This document shows, in pieces, positions 10,345-21,914 of a DNA stretch of 64,000 bases. A program made the position numbers and the translations under genes. The stretch comes from Notospermus geniculatus (Eukaryota; Nemertea; Pilidiophora; Heteronemertea; Lineidae): positions 1 through 64,000 of the forward strand of contig NMRB01000026.1 in NCBI GenBank assembly GCA_002633025.1, in the 5' to 3' direction. Within the stretch, counting starts at the first letter, position 1. Each line of letters starts with the position of its first letter. The notes beneath the pieces are model-generated. The model searched no databases. It saw nothing but the letters and a program-made list of their open reading frames with translations, and had not been told where the DNA came from.

Positions 10345-10410
10345 TCAATCTCCAGAATTCACGAATTTTCGACCCCAACCGGGGTCTTTTTCAAGTGGAA
10401 CTTTACAATC
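10345..10410 (-). ncRNA. Hammerhead-ribozyme-like motif, degenerate
   Basis: Read on the minus strand: CCA, a degenerate core CTTGAAA, a stem-loop AGACCCCGGTTGGGGTC, the conserved GAAA, a short hairpin AATTCGTGAATTC, then TGG. This is the hammerhead order (stem I, CUGAUGA box, stem II, GAAA, stem III, cleavage site, stem I), with the CUGAUGA box mutated. Penelope-like retroelements are known to carry hammerheads. It is probably inactive. Confidence 0.4.
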
Positions 10411-10434
10411 TGAAACTCTAGAAAAGACTGTATC

Positions 10435-12307
10435 TACCCAGACCAAATGGAGGTAATAGCCATACACCTCATCATCGCCTCGTCATCACCTCATTGTTAC
10501 CTCAAAATTGAAATCACCTCATCATCGCCTCCATATTACCTTTTCATCACCTCTGAACCAGGCCTTTACCAAATCATTACCTCGGGCACTAGACACGCAT
10601 TACCTTATCATCGCCTTTCAAACTTTGTCACTCTTTTGGAAACATGGGTTACCTTTTTATTACCTCTAGGACTTGCATTATTTTGTACTATTACCGTATC
10701 ATCGCCTTTCGAACTCTGACATTATTTTAGAAATACTGGGTTACCTTTTCATTACCTCTTGGACTTAATACTTTGTGCTATTACCTTATCATCGCCTTTT
10801 TATTACCTCTCATTACCTCGAGCTTTCCAATGATTTTGCTGTACATTATGTATGGCAATGTATTTGGCATATGCATGCATTCCATGGCATGGTGTACATC
10901 AGTTATGTCATGTATGTAGAGCCTCATTTTCAGTTGGCTCCCAGTTCAAATTTTTCCAGTTGGATTGTAACTGTTCACTCTGCCTGTTGGTGTGTGTTCT
11001 CTTCATTTTACATTGTTTATAACCCATTTTGTTCGCTTACAATCATGCCCTGCTGTTATACTACATGACTAGGTGAGTTAGCTTTCTGTAAAATCAAGGG
11101 GAAATGTTGATTTGCCTCTCAATGTCAAATTGTAAAACAATCGGAATCTGTAGTACACAGGAGAGTGTGTATAGGCATAGTGTACAGTACTGCTCAACAG
11201 CTACATGTAGCTTAGTCATTTGGGTTGCAACTAGGGGTTTACATTGTTTAGCCATGTCAGTATTTCCTAGGCGCATAGGCTAGCCTATTATAGGCCTAAC
11301 ATGCCTGACGGGGGGGGGGGGGTCAGGTCTAACCCCTCACGATGACTCTGAGTATGACGGAACAGGCTCCCCCTGTAGTTGGTATGGTCCAGTTAGTAGA
11401 TGTACGGTACATAGACTAAGGTTGGCCTGGTGCTGCTTACCATGCTGTCAGTCAGGCAGATCAATTCGTATAGGCTCGGTTAGCTCGTACCTCAGCCATC
11501 AACATGATCAAAGCCTTTGGTTAACTTCTTTGTAACCAAACTAATCCCTATCAACGGGAAAAAAAGGTCAGCAGTGAACTTTTCATAGTATAGGAATTGA
11601 ACTGCCTGGTTACGAACACATGTAGGCTGATTAGGAGGCAAGTGTTTAAATCTGTTGGTGCTGAATTGCAAAATGCATTGACTCAAAATTTGTCTTTTGC
11701 TGTACATGTTGTACAGATCTAGTTAATTTTCTGTATATTAGATTGTTTTTTTCAGCATTGTTTTTTTTCTTTAAAATTCATTTGGCAGGACTGATCTTGG
11801 ATGGGTTTAATTTGGTGGCATTCCTTCCAGTCGCCCCATGCATCATGGTGGCATTATGCTTCCAGTCACCCCATCATTACCTTAGCATCACCTCATCATT
11901 ACCTTTCTGTCGCCTCTGTATTACCTCGACATCGCCTCATCATTTACCTAATCATCGCCTCATCATTACCTTTCTGTCGCCTCCATATTACCCCAACATC
12001 ACCTCCTCATTACCAAATCATCGCCTCATCATTACCTTTCTATCGCCTGTAGTATTACCTACATATCACCAAATCATCGCCTCATCATCACCTCCCCTCA
12101 TTTAAATATTTTGCTGTATCGCCTCTTTATTACCTCCTGCATGTATCTGACCTGTGTTGTGGAACCGAGGTGATAAAAAGGTAATCAAAGGTTCATTACC
12201 TTTTCATCGCCTCTCAGTTACCTTTCTTTCGCCCCAGCATTACCTATCTGGGTTACCTCTTCATCGCTTCATTGTTACCTTATTATTACCTCCATTCGGT
12301 CTGGGTA
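10435..12307. mobile_element. TIR element with long internal arrays of ATTACCT/ATCGCCT words
   Basis: The ends TACCCAGACCAAATGGAGG and CCATTCGGTCTGGGTA are inverted. Inside, about 10460-10820 and 11865-12290 consist of dozens of degenerate 9-10-bp units such as CATTACCT, CATCGCCT and CATCACCT, in the same orientation at both ends. The middle (about 10830-11860) is ordinary sequence with no credible gene and a G run at 11309-11322. ORFs at 10447-10719 and 11743-12105 are translations of the repeats. The arrays could be transposase-binding sites, but subterminal sites are normally mirrored. Confidence 0.65.
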
Positions 12308-12359
12308 TTCTGTATCTTGAATAATAAAGTGCGGTATGGTAGGCCCTATATGTAGGCCT

Positions 12360-12640
12360 ACTCCCGTAGGATTTTTTGACAGTTATTTAATGAGAGATGA
12401 CGTTTTTCACATAAATTAACACAAAATGAGTCAAAATGCATAAAACGCCATTTGCCAATTACATAATTACTGCTTAAAAACGCCACAGAACAGGCTTGTT
12501 TTATTCTGAGGCACCATGTTTAGAACTATCTGTTAGTAATACATTCATGGGGTGTAAATCCAACCGTTCAAAAGTTAGCGGTAGGCCTACATCATCTCCC
12601 ATTCTCCTGTACAAAGCTCAGTTGTTGCGCCTCGCTCCAG
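12360..12640. repeat. Foldback family, right-hand half
   Basis: This segment (GGCACCATGTTTAGAACTAT, then AATACATTCATGGGGTGTAA, then CCCATTCTCCTGTACAAAG) matches the right half of the complete foldback element at 23870-24280. Confidence 0.65.
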
Positions 12641-13245
12641 CCAAGTCCTGTGATCATGAACAAACGTCCACTTTCCAGGTTAGTTTTTTCAACAAACTGA
12701 AAGACACTTCAGCTTCTGTATATCGCCACGGAGATTGTCTGCACAGTGCGAAATTTATAGTGAAAGGGCTTAAAAATTCAGGCTACATGAAAAGTGTAGT
12801 CCCAATAGGAAAACCCATTGGGGCAATTTTGTATGTCTCAAAGTTTATTAGCAATTCTTGAAATTATTATTATCACTGCCTTTACTATTATCACTGAAAT
12901 TATTATTATCACATGCCTCTATGATGCCTAGAGGCATGTAAACCGGTATCCAGTTCCACCGTGCAGCAGTCAGATGTAGAGACTACTCTGTGGTCTAAGA
13001 GGCATGTAGAAAGACCATCAGTTGAACAAAGCTCCGCCATCGTGTCCTCACTCTGCGCTGTTCGTTCCATCTCCAGTAATTCATGATTGTACAGGGCCGT
13101 ATCTACACTCTTGCTAATAAATAAATGTGGAACGATATTCTGAGAATTTCCATTCATTTCCAATAAGCGTTTTTCTGAATTATTTCTGTGCGTGTGGGTC
13201 GATTTCAATGAAACTTCATCAGCTGATGGGGACATTACGGGGGAA
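12641..13245. other. Stretch without a recognisable gene
   Basis: It contains ATTATTATTATCAC low-complexity sequence (about 12863-12912) and a 108-codon minus ORF (12909-13235) without any domain I recognise. I do not call it a gene. Confidence 0.35.
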
Positions 13246-13540
13246 TGGTTGCTGTGGCTGGTGCTGAAAGCAGTGCACCGGGTATGCAGGGAGCTAACAG
13301 CAATTTTAGTGAAAAATACCGCTTATGAAAATCGGCTTGGCAAGTGGTGACAAATAACTTTTGTTGGCGATTTTGTTTGAGGGTAAGAATTAAACTTTCA
13401 AAAACAAATTCAGGAACTCAATTGCCATGCACATCAGGGCGCTGAGGTTGATTTCTGCAAAACCGCGTTTTTTACAAAAAAAATTGCGGAAGCTCCCTAC
13501 ATCTCCGGTTCACTGGTTTCAGAACACCAGCCACAGCATA
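13246..13540. repeat. Imperfect TIR element
   Basis: GCTGTGGCTGGTGCTGAAA near 13250 is mirrored by TTTCAGAACACCAGCCACAGC near 13518-13538. The AGGGAGCT / AGCTCCCT words inside are inverted too. No coding content. Confidence 0.45.
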
Positions 13541-13789
13541 CTGTTTTCTAAATCTTCAATCATTTCAATCTCTTCCAAAATTTTTGGATCGCCCAATAAT
13601 CGTCTTTCCAATGGCCAAAAAGAATAAAACTACATGTATTGTCACACTATCTGATTTCTACTACGATCTTTTGGAGATGGTTGAAAACTGGACGGGTGTC
13701 CCGTTATTTCTGGGCTATGTCTCGCGTTTCCCATCTCATATAAGTGTAGGAGTGTTCGGCAGTCACATCTGGCACGTCTGGCTGCAAAT

Positions 13790-14556
13790 GGAATGAAATG
13801 GTCCATGGACAATGTGCTCACCTGGGTGAAAGTACCAGAAAAACAAATGACAAATGTTAAATCGAAATGTTCCAGGGGCCTTGAGTTCCAGGGTCATACG
13901 ATTATGGTCAAAATTTCAAGGTCAAAACATTCTGGCATGAGAATTTATGACATAAATCCCTTTACATCATGTATCCTCATTAGATGCACCTGTGATAAAA
14001 ATTTGGAGACAATCCAGTGAACAGTTCAGGAGTTACTAGACTTTGAGCTTTGGTTTTGGCCACCTGGTGGCCAACCCAAGAATCGAATCGGACCGAAACT
14101 TGGTGTCATAGGTCATCTGACATACATGTAGGGGTATATATGTACCAAGTTTCAGGTCAATAGCACCCACGGTTACGAAATGTACCACCAAAGGGTAAAA
14201 TTTTGAACTTTGGCCTCTGTGACCTTGAAAAGTAGGTCAAATCAAAAACCCGTTAAATATATAATGTACGTACCCTCTGTAGATACACCTATGATAAAAA
14301 TTTGGAGGTGATCCAGTCGTTAGTTCAGGAGTTATTGCACTTTTTGTGTTTTGGGTTTCCGCCACCTGGTCGCCAAGCTAAGAGTCGAACCCGACCGAAA
14401 CTTAGTGTCATAGGTTATCTGACCTAATGGTATATATGTACCAAGTTTCAGATCAATAGCCCCAGGGGTTACGAAACGTGCCCTGCTAACGGACAACGAC
14501 GACGACGACGGACACCGCACCATCGTATAGCTCACTCCGGTGAGCTAAAAAACAGA
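13790..14556. repeat. AGCTCAC-hairpin repeat family with internal tandem units
   Basis: Two tandem copies of a unit of about 300 bp share phrases such as GACCGAAACTT, CAAGTTTCAG and GTCATAGGT. The segment ends with a GACGACGACG tract and a hairpin, TAGCTCACTCCGGTGAGCTA, followed by AAAA. The opposite-strand relative is at 31815-32690. The structure resembles non-autonomous Helentron (pearl-like) elements; that name is inference. Confidence 0.6.
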
Positions 14557-14723
14557 TATGATTGATATGATTTATTTTGACCAACACAAGTACAGAATAT
14601 GTATAAGAATGGTCGGGGCACCAACAAGATCTTGCTGGATCGCTTACGTTTGTGACCATCTGAGGAGAAATATTTTAATATGAAAGAGATGTTTCAATTA
14701 GCTTTTTTTACAAATATTTACAA

Positions 14724-15445
14724 TTAAAGTGGTCCTAAACCGCCAAGCAAAAGTTGGCACCCGATCATTTTCACCGCCCACGAAAATGGAACTTCCGATT
14801 TCCGCTCCTGGCTTCTGAGCATGCGCAGTACGCTACCTTCACTGAGTTTGTCAATCGTGCAAACCGCACAGCAGACAGGATGCCGAAGCGACGTGAAAGA
14901 AGGGAAAGGGCGACCTTAAAAGGTAGCAAATGCCGACCAGCAGCTGTGGATTGTCCACAGACATTATCGAAGTGGCTCATAATAAAGAAAGAACCCCGTT
15001 TTAAGACGATGAGGAGGTTGTTTGTATGTATGGCATCATTAACATATTGCCGGACTGCGGATCTCGCCGCCGTGCCGGTGTAACGTCAGCGAATTCTGGG
15101 GTTCCTTCCGAGAAAAGACCAACTTGCCTGGCATACCGGCTGACATCGTCTTCAATGGTGTCACTCGTGTCGGATTGAACACTCTTCATGCTCTTATGCG
15201 TGAATGTATCCTCTAAAACTCCACTGAATCGAGGAGAAATCTCGACTCGGCGAACTGGTTGCATCCATCTTGTTTTGACAATCAGCTGTCACTCATTCAG
15301 AACTTGCCCAATCAGTGATCGCGTAGTAAATTCCATAGTAATCACGTGACGTGATGATTGACAGGCGCTCATTCATACTGGCGTAGCGCGGGAAAATGAA
15401 AACGAGGCTGTCTCGCTCGCCCCGGCGGTTTAGGATCACTTTAAG
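14724..15445. mobile_element. TTAA-bordered TIR element, about 720 bp
   Basis: The ends TTAAAGTGGTCCTAAACCGC and GCGGTTTAGGATCACTTTAA are inverted, with TTAA at each border. The 109-codon plus ORF (14754-15083) starts within the left arm, has no recognisable domain and overlaps minus ORFs. I do not accept it as a gene. Confidence 0.7.
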
Positions 15446-15657
15446 TTACAGAACGTAGGCAAATGTACACCCCTCAGCATTAATTTATCTACACCTCATT
15501 TTTTTCAATATCTTGTGAATAAATTGACCAAATTTGATCGGGTGTCTGTTATCAGCTTTCGACAGAGGCGAGGAAGTACTTCCTGTACTTATGGATATCT
15601 CAAAGGCCTTTGATAGGATTTGGCACAAGGGCCTCATTTCCAAACTTAAAGCTTTAG

Positions 15658-16311
15658 TCCATGAGCCAGACCGACTTTGACTACCAATTTGGTGACCAGA
15701 TCCAACATGGATTTTTGATCAGTCTGATGTCTGAGGTGTCTGAAATCATGTGATGGACATTTCAATTCAGTAGCTTTATACCCCTAATTGAGATTCTTAA
15801 AATTGTTCATTGGAATCCCATTGCAATACTTAGCCTACACAGACTTGTATTACAAATTGAGATGTCTATGTACAGCTTACTTTTTTCTCGCTGGTTTTAG
15901 ACCCCATAAATGTATTACCAATAGATAGAAATATGGCACTTCTCAGTCGGTTAGGCCTGTTTAGAATATGATGTTACAGCGATGTCATATAATGTTTAAA
16001 ATATAGCCATTTGACTGAGAGGTGCCATATTTCTATCTATTGGTAATACATTCATAGGGTCTACTAAAACCGGCGAGAAAAAAGTTAGCTGTACATAGAC
16101 ACCTCAATTTGTAATACAAGTCTGTGTAAGTATTGCAATGGGATTCCAACGAACAATTTTAAGAATCTTAATTAGGGGTATAAAGCTACTGATTTGAAAT
16201 GTCCATCACATGATTTCAGACACCTCAGACATCAGACTGATCAAAAATCCATGTTGGATCTGGTCACGAAATTGGTAGTCAAACTGAAAAATTTGGGTTC
16301 TGGCTCATGGA
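15658..16311. mobile_element. Foldback element, about 650 bp, inserted in the LINE
   Basis: Long inverted arms (starting CATGAGCCAGACC and ending GGTTCTGGCTCATG) meet near 15985. The inner arms (GTATTACCAATAGATAGAAA and its complement) are related to the foldback family at 23870, 40915 and 12360, while the outer arms differ. Confidence 0.75.
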
Positions 16312-16340
16312 CTACTTATGGTTTAGATGACAACTCCATC

Positions 16341-16463
16341 ACCAGGACCCATATTCATAAAACCCTGCTAGGTTTAGTTGCCTGCTAAAGTGCCTAGTCT
16401 GTACAGGCCAATGTACACAACTAGCAGCCAACTAAGCTATAGCAACGTTTTATGAATATGGGC
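16341..16463. mobile_element. Hairpin MITE, about 123 bp
   Basis: CCCATATTCATAAAAC and GTTTTATGAATATGGG form its ends. It lies in the LINE remnant. Confidence 0.75.
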
Positions 16464-16685
16464 GCTGGTTTACATCATACCGTACCTTTCCTTTAGGAAG
16501 CAAAAAGTAGTTTACAAGGGCGGAGCATCCGAATTACGACCAGTTACAGCCGGTGTTCCACAGGGGTCAGTTTTAGGCCCCGTGTTGTTTCTTATTTATA
16601 TCAATGACCTAGTCGACGATTTGAACACTACGCCTTCATTATTTGCAGATGATACTTCTCTATCGCAGAACATTTCCCGAGACAG

Positions 16686-16795
16686 GGCCCATGTTCCCGA
16701 AGCCGTCGTAAGGCTAACGATGTCGTTACGCTATGCATTTTTCCAGTTTTAACGACATCGTTAACCTAACGACGGCTTCGGGAACATGGGCCCAG
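16686..16795. mobile_element. Hairpin MITE, about 110 bp
   Basis: A nearly perfect palindrome with ends GGGCCCATGTTCCCGAAG and CTTCGGGAACATGGGCCC. It interrupts the LINE coding sequence just after the FADD box. Confidence 0.8.
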
Positions 16796-16860
16796 ATTAG
16801 TGGAGTCAACCGGAAAACTTCAAGCTGATCTTCATTCTATCGAAAACTGGGCTACTGTAG

Positions 16861-17119
16861 TGGTTCGACGTCCAAGTTGTAAACAAACCAGTTTGTTTTA
16901 CAAACAGTGGTCGGCAAACTAGTTTTATTCCTTCGTGAAGGTGGCAGCACCAGTAGCGCCCCGTGATCGTTAGACTGGTGCCCGGTCCAATGCAACTCAC
17001 TCACGATATTCACGTCAGTACATATCACCGACAATAGGTGGCAGCACCGCAGGCGTCGCGTAGATAGAGAACCAGTGAGTGAGTGTTTACAACTTGGACG
17101 TCCAGCTCCTTTAACCCCG
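16861..17119. repeat. TTAAAGGAG repeat family, copy 2
   Basis: Reverse-orientation copy of the repeat at 8083-8235, ending CAGCTCCTTTAA. The other end (GACGTCCAAGTTGTAAACA at 16868) is inverted relative to TGTTTACAACTTGGACGTC near 17102, so this copy is a complete TIR unit. Confidence 0.7.
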
Positions 17120-17238
17120 CTAAAACGACCACGACCAAAAACATGGTCCCCGATCTTCATGATCAGGAACATAAAAATGTGACAGACAAAATCTCAACCT
17201 TTGATCAATTTCACCTTGAACCAGGTATCGGAGGACTG

Positions 17239-18195
17239 AAAGGGCATGTTCTTTTTCGGAACATTTTTCCCAACTAATTTTTTATTTAGTTGCAGGTGTT
17301 TGATTTTCATGATAATTTCAGGTATAATATTTTATAACGTGACCTACATAATCATGAAAGAAAAATGTGACATTAGTTTCATTAATTACAAAAACAAAGA
17401 GCATTTGCAAAATGTCCGAAATCAGCATGAAAACAGTGAAATTATTCCCTAATATTCGTTGTACTGGGAGAGTAATGGTATTATTTATCATTCACCATAA
17501 AGTCATTACTAAACATATTGGTTTTGCTGAAATATTTGCAAAAAATGTGTGACTTTCTTCATTTCTTGACCCCTATTTATGTGGGGGGAGAACAGAACAG
17601 CACATCTAGACCTGTCAGAATTGAATGGAATGCTGTGTTAAAGATTATTGTCAATATCAGTGAAGTGGTTTGTTGGTGTTGCATAAGGTCATAAAAGGGA
17701 AACTTTAATTTGACGTCCCACCGATCACATAAGCCTACCCACACGTCATGGTTGATTATACATGTTGTAACTGATATTGATTATAATCTTTACCACAGCA
17801 TTCCATTCAAATCTGACAGGCCTAGATGTGCTGTTCTGTTCTCCCCCCACATAAATAGGGGTGCAGAAATGAAGAAAATCACAGATTTTATGCAAATATT
17901 TCAGCAAAACCAATATGTTCAGTAATGATTTTATGATGAATGATAAATAATACCATTACTCTCCCAGTACAAGAAATATTAGGGAATAATTTCACTGTTT
18001 TCATGCTGATTTCAAACATTTTGCAAATGCTCTTTGTTTTCCTAATTAATGAAACTAATGTCACATTTTTCTTTCATGATTATGTAGTTCACGTTATAAA
18101 ATATTATACCTGAAATTATCATGAAAATTAAACACCTGCAACTAAATGAAAAATTAGTTGGGAAAAATGTTCCGAAAAAGAACATGCCCTTTTCA
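17239..18195. repeat. Large palindrome, two arms of about 420 bp
   Basis: The left arm 17239-17660 (starting GGGCATGTTCTTTTTCGGAA) is repeated in reverse complement at about 17775-18195, with a spacer of about 115 bp. The arms differ at only a small fraction of positions. It is a foldback element or an inverted duplication; no gene is seen. Confidence 0.8.
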
Positions 18196-18359
18196 TTCCA
18201 TCTTGTAGCTCAGGTCATGTTATCTTGGGGTAGGTCACATCAGGTCTGTAGCTGTTGCAGGAACGAAGTTACAGGTGTGACAGACCGAAGAGACAGACAG
18301 AGCGACAGACACCAGGACCAAACACAATATGGTTTCCGATCGTGAAGATAGGAAATCAT

Positions 18360-18490
18360 AATGGCTGATATTCATAAAAGCTAGCAAATGCTTTTACTTC
18401 AAGCTTTAGTTTGTAGTACATTTACATTGGACCACGCTGTGCAAATCTTAAGTAAAAGCATTTGCTAACTTTTATGAATACCAGCCATTA
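18360..18490. mobile_element. Hairpin MITE, about 130 bp
   Basis: The arms ATGGCTGATATTCATAAAAG and TTTTATGAATACCAGCCAT are inverted, extended by AGCAAATGCTTTTACTT and its complement. Confidence 0.75.
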
Positions 18491-18763
18491 AATCATTTTG
18501 CTTACCGTGATGTTTAATTCGGCATATGCATTCTCTGGTTCATCGTAGGGTTCAGAATAAGCATCTAAAATATACATAGGTATGTGCAATACAATGCACA
18601 TAAATGCACAGAAGGTTATTTCACTGAAAGCGCGAACCGAATGCTCTTTTGTCATTTGTTATCACCTGGTGACGGGTATTCGAAAAACCTGGTTTACTGG
18701 ATGACTGGACGCAATGATCCCGGGACCCGCCGCTAGGCGGCATATTTCATTCGAGCACACTTG

Positions 18764-19163
18764 ACACTAGCGGCGAAATATCGTGCCTCATTTCACCACT
18801 AGCGTAGGTGGAAGGCCGCCATTTTGGATTTTGCGGGCGCGCATGTAGAAATAGTTCGGTCGGCCTAATCGCACAATTCTTTCTAATTAGTATTCAGTTC
18901 ATTTCTAATACCACTTGTTATCAACACGAAGTCCTTTTAGTCTGAAAATATTCGCCTTGAACCCAACAGCACCACTTTTCAACATCATCTCATCATCTAG
19001 CTTAGATGCCACTGGGTTGGCGGTGACATGGCTGGCCTGTTCACGATTGCTAAAAACCTTTACCAAAATGTAGTAATCTGCACTACTTTCAAGATGGAAA
19101 CCTAGCACCTGCGCTAGTGGTGTTATAGAAGATAACGCCATCTAGTGTCAAGTGTGTCATTCG
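18764..19163. mobile_element. TIR element with a 9-bp target duplication
   Basis: The ends CACACTTGACACTAG and CTAGTGTCAAGTGTG are inverted. TCATTCGAG stands directly outside both ends. A 9-bp duplication is typical of Mutator-type elements. It holds a 78-codon minus ORF (18905-19141) with no domain I recognise. Confidence 0.7.
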
Positions 19164-19615
19164 AGGTCTATTGCGGATCGTGAGGTCACGTGTCTTATTC
19201 CTAAAGGCGTAGTTATGCTGGAAGTATTGGAAGTAGTGCGTACCAGAAATCAACAAAGGAAGCTTGTTTATTTGTGTTTTTCGCCGTCAACGCGAACTTC
19301 ATCATTTTAATAAAATAGGATCGGCGACGTTGTTCTGAGAAAAAAAGTTCAAGCTTGCAGACCCCCCCCCCCCCTCACTCCAGGATAGATGCATTTTCCT
19401 GGCATCTGAGAGCAAAATACTTGTGATTAAATTTTTCTTGCTAAAAAATCACTGCTCTGCCAAAAATAGGCAGCTAAACCTACCCTCGAAAACTGGGTTC
19501 GCGTGAGCTGACGTCGACTCCCTTCCCTCTTGTTTTCTTGTTGAACTGTTTTGCCCATGAACATTTTGGTCTTGTTTTTGACCTAAAAGAAAAATGCATA
19601 GGAATGGTTAAAGGG

Positions 19616-20471
19616 GAACTGACCACTTTGCCAGCCAAACTGGGCTATCTACACCTCAAAATGCCTTATGATATCACTTCAGGACTCACAACAGTTTGAT
19701 TCGAAAATCTCCACCCATTTCCGAAATAAACACCGAAATGTAATTTTCGAATTCAAATTTCCCGCTCAACAATATAGTGACCATTGCAAAATGTGCTATA
19801 TCTGTATCTAAGACAACTGGACAGAATATATTTCTAATGTCAACCACATTGCCGTGATTGAGAATCAATAAGTCAGCCATGTGGGGATCTTTACACCTGA
19901 AATTCAGGTGAAAATTCTGAAATAATTGAAAATACCAAATTTAGAGATTTCGATATCTTAGTCAATCACGACAGTTTGTTGAATAATAATACCTAGGGCC
20001 GTATTCATAAAGGGTGTTTAGCCTAATCAGCGTACAAATTCTGCATTACACAGGTTAAAGGCCTAGAAAACTATTGTCTGATGTCTAGTGCAATGGGATC
20101 AAAATTTAAGCTCAAGCTTAAGTTGGACTTAAGCCGAATTGGGGCTAATCTGATGTTGGTGCATACGGGCCTTAGTGTTTACTTTGGACTTTTCCTCCTA
20201 AATCAACACTTTGAGTCAGAAAGCGCGCTTGACAGGCTCTCCAGGATAAAGATTTAGTACAGCTTACAATGAATGACTATAGAAATGGTTCTAGGTATGA
20301 CATCACTAATTGAGCGGGAAATTTGAATTCTGAGAAATACATTTTTGTGTGTAGTTTGAAAATGAGCTGAGATTTTTTCACCAAATTTTTGCCAGCCATA
20401 GAGCGATGTAATATCCATTTGGAACAGCCAAAATAGACCTTATATGTGAAGGGGTCAGTTCCTCTTTAACC
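19616..20471. mobile_element. TTAA-bordered TIR element, about 856 bp, with a nested MITE
   Basis: The ends TTAAAGGGGAACTGACC and GGTCAGTTCCTCTTTAA are inverted, with TTAA at the borders. A hairpin-like insertion (starting GGGCCGTATTCATAAAGGG, ending GCATACGGGCC) occupies about 19996-20174. The right half (about 20270-20440) has an inverted relative at 27650-27835. Confidence 0.7.
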
Positions 20472-20665
20472 GTCGAACATGAAAATTAGTTCAATTCAAT
20501 TATCAATATTAGATGACTTTGAAATGGCTCCATGACATGTCATGTGATGAATCAGAAAATTCACAATACAAAGCTTTCGCGTTAGTTTTTGCAAAGCCCC
20601 GGAAACGGCAAAGTGAGAGCCTATTATTCTTTGTTGGGTGCTCCTTTGATGGAGGAATTATAGAC

Positions 20666-20842
20666 TAAAGGCGCTGCTCCACTTGACAGCTCTTTCGCAG
20701 AAGTTGGCTCTCTATGGGCAACTCAACTGCGAGCAGTTGTGTCATGGGTCCCAGCGTAAGCCGACAGGACACAAACAATGGTGAATTGCCCATTGTGAGC
20801 CAACTTCTGCGAGAAAACTGTCAAGTGGAGCAGCGCCTATAG
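20666..20842. mobile_element. TIR MITE, about 175 bp
   Basis: AAAGGCGCTGCTCCACTTGA and CAAGTGGAGCAGCGCCTATA are inverted; TCTCGCAGAAGTTGGCTC-type inner arms are also mirrored. Confidence 0.7.
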
Positions 20843-20956
20843 TTTCATTAACACTTGCACACTTTTTCATGTATAATGCCCCCTTGCACTTCTGTAATTT
20901 ACTTATGTATATACATGTAGATAAATTACGAAACAAACACATATACATATGAAACG

Positions 20957-21440
20957 ATGGGATCGGCCTTCGCAAAGGCATTTGGGGCGGGGGCATTGCA
21001 AAAACTACACTTCATTCCACATCCGAGTGGCGTGAGGTTTTCAGCCGATATCTCCGCAATGGCAGGCTCGAATTCGATGTACCAAACATCAATCGACTTG
21101 TCTTTCTTGTCGGTATCTTTATGCTATCTTAATTTTTCGCGTAACGGATCCCTTTCTCAAAACCCATATCATTTCGCTATGGTGTTCAGTGCAGTTTACA
21201 CGTGCGCGAAGCATTGCGTCATTTCAAAATGGCCACCATTTCGGCCGTAAACACAAACTGTGATTTGTGAAAGAACTTTTTTCTGTCACGTTTTTCAGGA
21301 AAATGACAGCGATGATGGCTGTAGCGGCAAAAAAGACAAATTGATTAATGTATGGTATGTCAAATTCGGCCCAGCCGTTGCGGAGCTATAGTTGATAAAC
21401 CTCGCGGCACTCGGAACTGGAATGGAGAGTAGACTTCCCA
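20957..21440. mobile_element. TIR element family shared with 34765-35195, copy 1
   Basis: About 480 bp with mirrored ends built on CTACTCTCCATTCCA, GAGTGGCG and ATGGTATGTCAAATT. It lies immediately downstream (minus strand) of the transmembrane exon of the receptor gene. A long ORF that runs from that exon into this element is explained by the splice donor at 21449. Confidence 0.7.
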
Positions 21441-21449
21441 TCTCCTTAC

Positions 21450-21848
21450 CCGAAAAACAAGCCTTGTTCCTTCTGCGCAGCATGACAACCATAACGATAC
21501 AAGCGACGACTACCAAGAATATAGTCACAGTTACACCAACTGTTACCGCTGTCTTTGTACCAGCCTCTCTTCTTTCAGTAAGAGGTGGTGAGTAAAACAC
21601 GCGGTTGGGTCCATCAAAAACCTCCAAATACAGAACAAGAACACTCTTCACCATGGCCGACCCCTCGATCTCGAACATTGTCACTGCAGCTCTCGGATTC
21701 ATCACTATGTGGTAGCGACATACATCGGGAGCATCTTTGCGACAGTATTTAATTTGAACTTTCGTAAAAGGACGCTGAAGAGGGACCCATCTTGCCATCA
21801 TTATGGGCCCATGCCGCTTAACGTAGGTCAGTTTTGTGACTGGAGCAG
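21450..21848 (-). CDS. Receptor gene: FN3-like and transmembrane exon
   Basis: The acceptor CCATTGCAG lies at 21849 onwards and the donor TCGG|GTAAGG at 21449. The exon is 399 nt, phase 1 in and phase 1 out, matching the upstream CUB and CCP exons. It encodes about 90 residues rich in beta-type alternation, weakly like a fibronectin type III domain. A hydrophobic helix follows (AVTVGVTVTIFLVVVACIVM, then VVML) and a basic stop-transfer RRRNK. This makes the protein a type I membrane receptor. Read through the donor, the ORF continues to 21295 into a transposon copy, which I consider intronic. Cytoplasmic exons must lie further left or outside the window; I could not identify them. Confidence 0.6.
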
Positions 21849-21914
21849 CTGCAATGGAATGAGACGTCTCACTATCCAAAGAAAGAGAAAGCACAAAAAT
21901 TGACACATAAAATG

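Larger units (their letters stand above)
15565..16860 (+). pseudogene. LINE reverse transcriptase remnant, broken by nested insertions
   Basis: Pieces in order: 15565-15658 encodes DISKAFDRIWHKGLISKLKA; a degenerate bridge lies at 16310-16340 and 16464-16500; 16500-16685 encodes the central palm with [16 protein letters not shown] and the FADD catalytic box; 16796-16860 resumes after a hairpin insertion. The three intruders are 15658-16311, 16341-16463 and 16686-16795. This is a non-LTR reverse transcriptase of the Jockey/CR1-like type, which copies its RNA at a nicked target. No complete domain survives. Confidence 0.8.

Noticed and set aside
10447-12105. ORFs of 83-120 codons rich in S, P, H, I and T
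   Set aside because: They are read-through of the degenerate ATTACCT/ATCGCCT arrays in different frames.
21295-21449. Extension of the transmembrane exon ORF into a cytoplasmic tail ending at 21295
   Set aside because: The sequence beyond 21449 is a transposon copy shared with 34765-35195, and a good phase-1 splice donor stands exactly before it.
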